Assembly: GCF_050434925.1 (NCBI RefSeq)
Contig: NZ_JBNDJK010000001.1
Coordinates: forward strand, 3,906,001-3,970,000
From: Inquilinus ginsengisoli_B
GTDB taxonomy: Bacteria > Pseudomonadota > Alphaproteobacteria > DSM-16000 > Inquilinaceae
Length of the DNA stretch: 64,000 nt
Reading direction: 5' to 3'
Shown: in pieces, positions 57,648 through 64,000 of the stretch
How positions within the stretch are numbered: the first letter of the stretch is position 1
How the letters are laid out: every line of letters begins with the position of its first letter
Notes under the pieces: generated by a model
Database searches by the model: none
What the model saw: only the letters and a program-made list of their open reading frames with translations
What the model was told of the DNA's origin: nothing
Position numbers and translations under genes: made by a program

Positions 57648-59450
57648 TCAGTGGTTGTTGCGCGGCACGCCCATGGTCTGGGCGACGCGCTGGTACTTCA
57701 GCGCCGGCTTGAGCGCCATGCCCCCGGCCAGCTGGTCGGTCATGCCGCGCTGGATCTCCTGCCACGGGGTCTGGCTCGCCGGGTACTTGTAGCCGCCCTG
57801 GGCGTCCAGCGCGGTCCGCCGGCGCGCCAGCTCCTCATCGGAGACCAGCACGTTCACAGTGCGCTGGCGCAGATCGACCCGGACCTTGTCGCCGGTCTGC
57901 AGCAGGGCCAGGCCGCCGCCGGCCGCCGCCTCGGGCGACGCGTTCAGGATCGAGGGCGACCCCGAGGTGCCGGACTGGCGGCCGTCGCCGATGCAGGGCA
58001 GGGCGTGGACGCCCTGCTGGATCAGACGCGCCGGCGGCTGCATGTTCACCACCTCGGCGGCGCCGGGATAGCCGATCGGCCCGGTGCCACGGATCACCAG
58101 GATCGAGAACGCGTCGATCTCGAGCGAGGGATCCTCGATCCGGTGGTGGTAGTCCTCGGGCCCGTCGAAGACCACGGCCTTGCCGACGAAGGCCTCCGGG
58201 TCCTGCGGGTTCGCCAGATAGCGGTCGCGGAATTCCGGCGAGATCACGCTGGTCTTCATGATCGCGCTGTCGAACAGATTGCCCTTGAGGTTCAGGAAGC
58301 CCGAATGGGCTTTCAGCGGCCGGTCGACCGGCCGGATCACCTCGGGGTTCAGGTTCTCGACGTCGCGGCAGTTGTCGCCGATGCCGCGGCCGTTGACCGT
58401 GACCGCCTCGGGATGCGGCAGCAGGCCGGCCTTCAGCAGCTCCGCCACCACCGCCGGCACGCCGCCCGCCTGATGGAAGTCCTCGCCGAGATACTCCCCG
58501 GCCGGCTGCAGGTTGACCAGCAGCGGGATGTCGTGGCCGATCTTCTCCCAATCATCGTTGTCGAGCGGCACGCCGAGATGGCCGGCGATGGCGTTCAGAT
58601 GGATCGGCGCGTTGGTCGACCCGCCGATGGCGGAGTTGATCACGATCGCGTTCTCGAACGCTTCGCGGGTCATGATGTCGGACGGCTTGATGTCCTGCTC
58701 GACCATCTCGACGATGCGCTGGCCAGTCACATAGGCGATCTGGCCGCGCTCACGGTAGGGGGCCGGGATGGCGGCCGCCCCCGGCAGCTGCATGCCCAGC
58801 GCCTCGGCCAGCGAGTTCATCGTCGAGGCCGTGCCCATGGTGTTGCAGTAGCCGACCGACGGGGCCGAGGCGGCGACGATGTCCATGAATTCGTCGTAGT
58901 TAATCTCGCCGGTGGCCAGCCGCTCGCGCGACCGCCAGACGATGGTGCCGGACCCGACCCGCTCGCCCTTGTGCCAGCCGTTCAGCATCGGCCCGACCGA
59001 CAGGGCGATGGCCGGGATGTTGACGGTGGCGGCCGCCATCAGCAGCGCCGGGGTGGTCTTGTCGCAGCCGACGGTCAGCACGACGCCGTCGAGCGGATAG
59101 CCGTACAGCACCTCGACCAGCGACAGGTAGGTGAGGTTGCGGTCCAGCGTGGCCGAGGGGCGCTTGCCGGTTTCCTGGATCGGATGGCAGGGAAACTCGA
59201 ACGGCACGCCGCCGGCGGCGCGGATGCCGGCGCTGACCCGCTTCGCCAGCTCGATGTGATGCCGGTTGCAGGGCGACAGATCCGACCCGGTCTGGGCGAT
59301 GCCGATCATCGGCTTGCCGGACTGGAGCTCCTCGCGCGTGATCCCGAAATTCAGGTAGCGCTCGATATACAGGGCAGTCATCCCCGGGTCGTCGGGGTTG
59401 TCGAACCACTGCTGGGACCGCAGCGGTCGCGATCGATCTTGGCCGGCCAT
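57648..59450 (-). CDS. IlvD/Edd family sugar-acid dehydratase (L-arabinonate/D-xylonate dehydratase-like)
   Basis: The 600-residue protein matches pentonate dehydratases rather than IlvD. Cysteines C61 (GSDLSPCNRHH), C129 (VGCDKTTPA) and C201 (GYCNTMGTASTMN) correspond to the three ligands of the [2Fe-2S] cluster in Rhizobium L-arabinonate dehydratase. FEFPCHPIQETGKRP and NGRGIGDNC are also typical. The enzyme removes water from a sugar acid to give a 2-keto-3-deoxy acid. ATG at 59450 follows GGAGGAAAG. A FadR-type operator lies upstream. Confidence 0.92.
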   Translation of the reverse strand: MAGQDRSRPLRSQQWFDNPDDPGMTALYIERYLNFGITREELQSGKPMIGIAQTGSDLSPCNRHHIELAKRVSAGIRAAGGVPFEFPCHPIQETGKRPSATLDRNLTYLSLVEVLYGYPLDGVVLTVGCDKTTPALLMAAATVNIPAIALSVGPMLNGWHKGERVGSGTIVWRSRERLATGEINYDEFMDIVAASAPSVGYCNTMGTASTMNSLAEALGMQLPGAAAIPAPYRERGQIAYVTGQRIVEMVEQDIKPSDIMTREAFENAIVINSAIGGSTNAPIHLNAIAGHLGVPLDNDDWEKIGHDIPLLVNLQPAGEYLGEDFHQAGGVPAVVAELLKAGLLPHPEAVTVNGRGIGDNCRDVENLNPEVIRPVDRPLKAHSGFLNLKGNLFDSAIMKTSVISPEFRDRYLANPQDPEAFVGKAVVFDGPEDYHHRIEDPSLEIDAFSILVIRGTGPIGYPGAAEVVNMQPPARLIQQGVHALPCIGDGRQSGTSGSPSILNASPEAAAGGGLALLQTGDKVRVDLRQRTVNVLVSDEELARRRTALDAQGGYKYPASQTPWQEIQRGMTDQLAGGMALKPALKYQRVAQTMGVPRNNH

Positions 59451-59504
59451 CGTCTTCTTTCCTCCAAGCGCCGCACTTTGCGTCGGCGCCCCACCAAAGG
59501 CAAA

Positions 59505-59515
59505 TTGTACGACGA
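59505..59515. promoter_or_regulatory. Candidate FadR-subfamily GntR operator
   Basis: TTGTACGACGA matches the TNGTNNNACNA consensus of FadR-subfamily GntR repressors, which often control sugar-acid genes. It lies about 55 bp upstream of the sugar-acid dehydratase start. No GntR/FadR gene is adjacent. Confidence 0.5.
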
Positions 59516-59623
59516 TATTAGGGCACCAGGAGGCGGTTCGGATAGAGGCGGATTTACAGGACCGACCGCGTGGCTGGAACCCGCCGGGATCGCGGGCCAT
59601 TCGAGAGGGAAGGAGGCTGTGCC

Positions 59624-59845
59624 ATGCCGCGCATCAGGCGGGCTCCACTCGACTCCAGCGCCGTAAACTCCGTCGGCTATGATCCGCGGACCAAGGCACT
59701 CGACGTCGAATATGCCGGCGGCGCCGTGTATCGCTACTATCCCGTCCCGGACCGCGTCTACCGGCAGCTGCTGCGGGCGGAGTCGAAGGGCCGGTTCGTG
59801 AACGCCCGCATCCGCGACGCCTATCCGTTCCGCCGCATCGGCTGA
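59624..59845 (+). CDS. KTSC domain protein
   Basis: The 73-residue protein is a bare KTSC domain: LDSSAVNSVGYDPRTKALDVEYAGGAVYRYYPVPDRVYRQLLRAESKGRFVNARIRDAYPFRRI. The domain is named after the KTSC tail of lysyl-tRNA synthetase and is often found alone; its function is unknown. ATG at 59624 follows GGAGG. It is divergent from the dehydratase. Confidence 0.92.
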   Translation: MPRIRRAPLDSSAVNSVGYDPRTKALDVEYAGGAVYRYYPVPDRVYRQLLRAESKGRFVNARIRDAYPFRRIG

Positions 59846-59890
59846 ACCGTCTGCCGCAATCCGGCCATCGGATGCTGCTTCGATCGCCGG

Positions 59891-60484
59891 ATGCTTCGAC
59901 GTCGCCTCTTCCTCTCTTTCGGTCTTCTGCCGGTCGCCGGCCGCATCGCCCGGGCCGAGGCGCCGGACTGGCCGCGACGGCTGGTGGCGGCGGCCGAGGC
60001 TCAGATCGGCGTGACCGTGACCTACGATCCGGCCTATGTCCGGCTGGCCTATCCCAACGGCGACGTGCCGCGCGATCGCGGCGTCTGCACCGATGTGGTG
60101 ATCCGCGCCTATCGCGACGCCTTCGGCATCGACCTGCAGCGCCTGGTCCACGAGGACATGCGGACCAACTTCTCGCGCTATCCCCGGTCCTGGGGGTTGT
60201 CGCGGCCGGACCGCAACATCGATCACCGCCGGGTGCCGAACCTGCAGGCCTTCTTCCGCCGCCACGGACGGGCGCTGCCCGCCGAATCGCCGGCGGACTT
60301 CGCCGAGGGCGACCTGGTCACTCAGATGCTGCCGGGGAATCTGCCGCACATCGCCATCGTCACCGGCCAAACCGGCGCCGGTGGGGCGCCGCTGGTGGTC
60401 CACAACATCGGCGGCGGCACGCGGCTGGAGGATCGGCTGCTCGACTTTCCGGTCACCGGCCGTTACCGGTTCATCACCGGCTAG
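59891..60484 (+). CDS. DUF1287 domain exported protein
   Basis: The 197-residue precursor has a short basic start MLRRRLFLSFGLLPVAGRIARA resembling a signal peptide, then a DUF1287 domain: GVTVTYDPAYVRLAYPNGDVPRDRGVCTDVVIRAYRDAFGIDLQ, with a catalytic-looking cysteine in GVCTDV, and DLVTQMLPGNLPHIAIVTG. The fold is NlpC/P60-like, suggesting cell-wall hydrolysis; that is inference. Confidence 0.9.
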   Translation: MLRRRLFLSFGLLPVAGRIARAEAPDWPRRLVAAAEAQIGVTVTYDPAYVRLAYPNGDVPRDRGVCTDVVIRAYRDAFGIDLQRLVHEDMRTNFSRYPRSWGLSRPDRNIDHRRVPNLQAFFRRHGRALPAESPADFAEGDLVTQMLPGNLPHIAIVTGQTGAGGAPLVVHNIGGGTRLEDRLLDFPVTGRYRFITG

Positions 60485-60511
60485 GCCGGACCCACAGCAG
60501 GCAGATCCGGC

Positions 60512-61144
60512 ATGAAGGCCGCCATCTTCGATCTCGACGGCACCCTGGTGGACAGCGCGCCGGACATCGCCCATGCGGTCAACCGTATGCTGGCCGATCG
60601 CGGCGCGCCGGCTCAAGCCGTGGCCTTCATCGAGACGCTGGTGGGCGAGGGGGCGCGGGCGCTGGTGGCCAAGCTGCATCGCGCGCTGGGCCTGCCGGCG
60701 GAGGATGTCGACCGCGACACCCGGATCTACCTCGATTACTACGCCGCCCGGCCGGTGGCGGACTCCCGGCTCTATGCCGATGCGGCGACGGCGCTGCCGG
60801 CGCTGCGGGCCGCGGGCATCCGGCTCGGGGTCTGCACCAACAAGCCGCAGGCGCTGGCGGAGCTGGTGCTCGACCGGCTCGGGCTGCTGCAGCACCTGTC
60901 CGCGTTGGTCGGCGCCGACACCACGCCGCATGTGAAGCCGGACCCGCGGCCGCTGCTGCACACGCTCGAGGCGCTGGGCGTGGCGCCGGGCGAGACGGTC
61001 TATGTCGGCGACACCGGCATCGACCTGGCCTGCGCCCGGGCGGCCGGGGTGCCCTGCCGGATCGTCGACTGGGGCACCGGCCCGGCCGTGCCGGTCGAGG
61101 ACTCGGCACGGCTGGGCCGCTTCGCGGATCTGCTGCCGGCGTAG
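60512..61144 (+). CDS. gph: Phosphoglycolate phosphatase (HAD family)
   Basis: The 210-residue HAD hydrolase has motif I FDLDGTLVDSAPD (nucleophile D7, acid D9), motif II GVCTNKPQALAE, the lysine in HVKPDPRPLL and motif IV YVGDTGIDLACARAAG. HAVNRMLADRG and GARALV in the cap fit Gph, which recycles 2-phosphoglycolate. It follows the DUF1287 gene by 27 bp and faces cbtA. Confidence 0.93.
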   Translation: MKAAIFDLDGTLVDSAPDIAHAVNRMLADRGAPAQAVAFIETLVGEGARALVAKLHRALGLPAEDVDRDTRIYLDYYAARPVADSRLYADAATALPALRAAGIRLGVCTNKPQALAELVLDRLGLLQHLSALVGADTTPHVKPDPRPLLHTLEALGVAPGETVYVGDTGIDLACARAAGVPCRIVDWGTGPAVPVEDSARLGRFADLLPA

Positions 61145-61148
61145 CGGG

Positions 61149-61925
61149 TCAGCGGGACAGTGCGAACCGTCCGCCGGTGCGGCGGGCGAAGGACCGCTCG
61201 GCCAGGGCGCCGAAGGCCAGGCCGATCGTGGCCCACAGCACCGCGTGCATGCCCAGCGAGGCGATCCGGAACTGCCACAGCAGGTCGGCCGGGAAGCCCT
61301 CCGGCACATCGTTCACCACCGGCAGGGCGATCTGCGCGACGGCGATGATCGCGATGTAGACGGCGCCGGCGATCAGGCCTGCGGTCCAGCCGCCCTGGCG
61401 CCGGGCCAGGCCGAGGGCGAGGTTGACCGCCAGCACCAGGGCCGCGACCGAGATCGCCAGCATGACGAAGAACAGCGCGGTGCGCTCGCCGATCGTGTCC
61501 GGGTTGCCGACCGCGGGCGGGTTGGCCGGATATTTCAGGCCGGGCACCACCACCAGCGCGATGAAGGCGGCCAGCGCCAGCAGCGCCGCGGTGGCGCGGG
61601 CATCGAGGCGGCCGACGCGGCCATAGGTGAAGGCGAAGACCAGCGCGAACAGCCCGCCGATGGCGGCGCCGTAGACAACCGCGCCGGTCAGCAGGCCAAG
61701 ACCGGCCTGGGTCTCGCGGCTGACCAGCTCGGGCTCCTCCGCCTCGCCGCCGGCCGGGGCCGCAGCGTGGTCATGGTCGCCATGGTCATGCGAATGGCCC
61801 AGCGTCCCTTCCAGGGCGATGGCCCGGTCCACCTGCGGTTCGCCGAAGATCCGAGCGAAGCCGAAGGCGAGCAGCCCCGCCAGCACGCCGACCAGCATGC
61901 CGCGCAGCAGAAGGCTTCCAACCAT
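61149..61925 (-). CDS. cbtA: Cobalt transporter subunit CbtA
   Basis: The 258-residue inner-membrane protein starts MVGSLLLRGMLVGVLAGLLAFGFARIFGEPQVDRAIALE, the CbtA signature, followed by a histidine-rich loop (HSHDHGDHDH, about 44-53) and about five more spans. CbtA is the predicted cobalt channel partner of CbtB. It lies 11 bp after cbtB, under the cobalamin riboswitch. Confidence 0.94.
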   Translation of the reverse strand: MVGSLLLRGMLVGVLAGLLAFGFARIFGEPQVDRAIALEGTLGHSHDHGDHDHAAAPAGGEAEEPELVSRETQAGLGLLTGAVVYGAAIGGLFALVFAFTYGRVGRLDARATAALLALAAFIALVVVPGLKYPANPPAVGNPDTIGERTALFFVMLAISVAALVLAVNLALGLARRQGGWTAGLIAGAVYIAIIAVAQIALPVVNDVPEGFPADLLWQFRIASLGMHAVLWATIGLAFGALAERSFARRTGGRFALSR

Positions 61926-61936
61926 GGCGGTTGGCC

Positions 61937-62155
61937 TCAGTGGCAGGGGAAGCCGAGCAGATGGCGGCCGTCATGCACGAATTCGTGCACATAGCTGCCG
62001 GAGAAGAGCGCGGTCGCGCCCTGCTCGGCGCCGACGAAATACACCGCCAGCAGCAGGATCAGCCCGGCGAACACCGCCCAGGGCAGCACCTCGCCGACCG
62101 GGATCGGGCCGACGGGGATGGAAATGGGCCGTGCCGCGGCAGTGATGTCGGACAT
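61937..62155 (-). CDS. cbtB: Cobalt transporter subunit CbtB
   Basis: The 72-residue protein has one membrane span (EVLPWAVFAGLILLLAVYFVG) and the typical histidine-bearing tail SYVHEFVHDGRHLLGFPCH. ATG at 62155 follows GGGGAGCG. It is the first gene after the B12 riboswitch and is repressed when cobalamin is ample. Confidence 0.94.
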   Translation of the reverse strand: MSDITAAARPISIPVGPIPVGEVLPWAVFAGLILLLAVYFVGAEQGATALFSGSYVHEFVHDGRHLLGFPCH

Positions 62156-62194
62156 GATAGCGCTCCCCTGGGATAAACGCGTCCCGTTGATGTG

Positions 62195-62335
62195 CACCGG
62201 GCCATGGTGAGGTCTGACTTCCGGAACCGCGTCGGCGACGCCATCCCGGTCACAGTGGCGCGACCGTGCCGGAATTGCACCGGCTTCCGCATCCATGGCG
62301 AACCGGTTGCAGCATGGGTCGCGGCCCGGCATCTG
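62195..62335 (-). promoter_or_regulatory. Cobalamin riboswitch
   Basis: On the minus strand the leader contains the B12 box AGCCGGTGCAATTCCGGCAC followed by GGTCGCGCCACTGTGA (62285-62250), which matches the cobalamin element consensus, and GTCAGACC (62218-62211), which fits the conserved downstream arm. It ends about 40 bases before cbtB, so adenosylcobalamin binding should block translation or transcription of cbtBA. The limits are approximate. Confidence 0.93.
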
Positions 62336-62382
62336 TCAATCGAAGCCGCTGTGCCGGGAACAGGGTCGTTCCCGATGTGGAA

Positions 62383-62402
62383 GGCCCCGCCGAAGCGGGG
62401 CC
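62383..62402 (-). terminator. Hairpin terminator of the flotillin-like gene
   Basis: GGCCCCGC / GCGGGGCC forms an eight-base-pair stem with a CGAA (TTCG on the minus strand) loop about 30 bases beyond the stop of the minus-strand flotillin gene. The T-run is short, so it may only attenuate. Confidence 0.65.
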
Positions 62403-62431
62403 CGGATATTGTCGGTTCTGTTACTGGAGGG

Positions 62432-64000
62432 CTATTCGGACCGGACCGGCGGCGCGATGCCGCCCGGATCCGCCGCCCCGTTGGCTTTGGCCGGCGGCTG
62501 GGCCGTCCTTGCGGCCTGCACCAACCCGTCGAGGCTGCCGCCCGACAGGCCGATCTCGTTCAGCAGCGCGTCGACCAGCGGCGCCTGGCCGCGATAGCGC
62601 AGCGCGGTGGAGACCAGCTGGTCGGCCAGGTTGCCGCCCGCTTCTCCGGCCGCCGCGGAGCCGCTGCCGCCACCGGTGATGCCATCCACCTGGATGATCT
62701 TGATGCCGTCGATCCGCTCCATCGGCTTGACGCTCTGGGCGATGATCTCCGGCAACCGCTCCAGCAGAGCCAGCTTGAGGCGAAGCGCCACGATCTCGGA
62801 CGACAGGATGTTCTCGGCCTCGTTCAGCGCCTTGCGGCCGGTCGCGTCGATCGCGTAGCGGATCTCGGCCGCCGCGGCGCGCAGCTTGTCGGCCTCGCTC
62901 TCGCCCTCGGCGGCGATGCGGTGCCGCTCGGCGTCGGCATGAGCGAGAACGCGGATCGCCTCGGCCCGGTCCTCGGCCGCCTGCTTCTCGGTCTCGGCCG
63001 CGACCACCTGGCCGATGGCGTCGCGCTCGGCCGCCTTGCGCGCCTCGACCAGCTCGATCGCCTTCTGGCGTTCGGCGATCTCGGTTTCACGCACCGTGGT
63101 GACCGCTTCCTCGGACCGCACCGCCGCGGCGCGGGCCGCGTTCGCCGCGGCCTCGGCCTGACTCTGGGCCTGCGACTTCTCGGCGATGGCGATGACGCGC
63201 TCCTGCTCCGCCAGCTCCAGCGTCTTGCGCTTCTCGACCTCGGCGATCTGCACCGACCGCTCGCGGGCGATGTCTTTCTCGCGCACCAGCCGCTCCTTCT
63301 CGATGCGATCCTCCTCGACCTGGCGCTCGGCCAGGATGCGGGACTGCTGCACCCCCTGCTCGGACTGGATCCGAGCCTGTTCGGCCTCGCGCTGCTTCAG
63401 CGCCTCGGTCAGGGTGACGCCGGCCTGCTGCTCGGCCCGGCGAATCGCGATCTCCTGCTGCTGCTGCAGCCTCGCGTATTCCTCGTCGCGGGCGACATCG
63501 AGCTTCAGCTTCTCGGCCTGCAGGTTCTTCTGCCGGACCGCGACCTCGGTGTCCTGCTCGATGTCGTTGCGGCGGCGGCGCTTCTCCTCGATCTCCATCG
63601 TCAGCTTGGTCAGGCCTTCGGCATCGAAGGCGTTGTTCGGATTGAAGAACTCGCGGTTGGTCTGGTCCAGTCCGGTCAGCGAGACGGTCTCCAGCTCAAG
63701 CCCGTTCTTCAGCAGGTCCTCGGTCACCGCCATCTGGACCTTCTGCACGAAGTTCACCCGTTGCTCGTGCAACTCCTCCATCGCCATCTCGGCGGCCACG
63801 GCGCGCAGCGAGTCGACGAACTTGCCCTCGACCAGGTCCTTCAGCTGGTCCGGATGCATCGTCTTCTGGCCCAAGGTCTGGGCGGCGTTGGCGATGCTCT
63901 CGGCCGTCGGCTGGACGCGGACATAGAACTCCGCCTGCACGTCGACGCGCATGCGGTCACGGGTGATCAGCGCCTGCTCGTTGGCGCGCCGCACCTCCAG
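62432..64000 (-). CDS. Flotillin/YqiK family membrane-associated protein, 5' end outside the window
   Basis: At least 520 residues are visible and the frame is open to the window edge. The start of the visible part is the SPFH/PHB domain (ALITRDRMRVDVQAEFYVRVQPTAESIANAAQTLG), followed by a long, charged E/A/R/Q-rich coiled coil (about residues 135-400) and a flotillin C-terminal domain (IDGIKIIQVDGITGGGSG). The absent part should hold the N-terminal membrane anchor and some SPFH sequence. Flotillins organise membrane microdomains; the operon partner, often a NfeD-like protein, would lie outside. Confidence 0.93.
   Translation of the reverse strand: MEVRRANEQALITRDRMRVDVQAEFYVRVQPTAESIANAAQTLGQKTMHPDQLKDLVEGKFVDSLRAVAAEMAMEELHEQRVNFVQKVQMAVTEDLLKNGLELETVSLTGLDQTNREFFNPNNAFDAEGLTKLTMEIEEKRRRRNDIEQDTEVAVRQKNLQAEKLKLDVARDEEYARLQQQQEIAIRRAEQQAGVTLTEALKQREAEQARIQSEQGVQQSRILAERQVEEDRIEKERLVREKDIARERSVQIAEVEKRKTLELAEQERVIAIAEKSQAQSQAEAAANAARAAAVRSEEAVTTVRETEIAERQKAIELVEARKAAERDAIGQVVAAETEKQAAEDRAEAIRVLAHADAERHRIAAEGESEADKLRAAAAEIRYAIDATGRKALNEAENILSSEIVALRLKLALLERLPEIIAQSVKPMERIDGIKIIQVDGITGGGSGSAAAGEAGGNLADQLVSTALRYRGQAPLVDALLNEIGLSGGSLDGLVQAARTAQPPAKANGAADPGGIAPPVRSE

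Noticed and set aside
59378..61309. 643-codon frame antisense to KTSC, DUF1287 and gph genes
   Set aside because: It crosses three well-supported genes and their gaps and has low-complexity composition.

Overview
The window is GC-rich (about 70%) bacterial chromosome that reads as an alphaproteobacterium, probably of the Rhodospirillales (Azospirillum/Inquilinus-like). This rests on the kdsD-lptC-lptA-lptB-rpoN-hpf-ptsN block, an Hsp20/DUF1150 pair behind a sigma-32 promoter and a ROSE-like RNA thermometer, a cobalamin riboswitch in front of cbtBA, and a very large number of sugar and nucleoside ABC importers. The species assignment is inference; the gene content is read directly.

Layout. 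0-5.5 kb: the start of a probable RTX-type protein, a ComB-like phosphatase, pgk, an orphan 468-residue protein, and a decayed IS4-type insertion sequence sitting between the two arms of a palindromic intergenic repeat. 5.5-7.9 kb: an oxidoreductase/isomerase sugar operon with a LacI-type operator. 8-10.2 kb: a lipoprotein, DUF167, YggT, tRNA-Leu(CAG) with its promoter and terminator, and RNase D. 10.3-16.4 kb: lipopolysaccharide core precursor and transport genes, sigma-54, hibernation factor and EIIA-Ntr. 16.4-22.7 kb: a sugar regulon with an FGGY kinase, a GntR/HutC regulator preceded by a perfect DasR/NagR-type operator, a SIS protein and an ABC importer without its own ATPase.

22.7-32.8 kb: Hsp20/DUF1150, then a zinc-limitation island: Zur, a divergent metallo-beta-lactamase-like protein with altered metal ligands, a COG0523 GTPase, a WD40-like protein, small genes, and a znuCBA-type importer preceded by a 56-residue histidine-bearing membrane protein. 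Two matching AT-rich palindromes (25026 and 30004) look like Zur boxes. A complete group II intron (27873-29810) lies between the two halves and, like the insertion sequence, sits between the arms of an intergenic palindrome.

32.9-45 kb: a ParDE module, the YcjF/YcjX pair, a DUF218 protein, BluB, a second ATPase-less sugar importer with its own SIS protein, a VapBC module with a long palindromic operator, aspartate carbamoyltransferase and a SorC regulator. 45-51.8 kb: a zinc alcohol dehydrogenase, a TauABC/SsuABC-type importer, a VOC-ArsR-SRPBCC operon with a palindromic operator, and a FitAB/VapBC module. 52-57.5 kb: a complete BMP-type nucleoside importer with purine-nucleoside phosphorylase. 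57.6-64 kb: a sugar-acid dehydratase, KTSC and DUF1287 proteins, phosphoglycolate phosphatase, cobalt transporter cbtBA and the bulk of a flotillin-like gene that runs off the edge.

The main themes are nutrient uptake (five ABC importers), zinc homeostasis, and mobile elements lodged in palindromic repeats. I saw no CRISPR array, prophage or secretion cluster.
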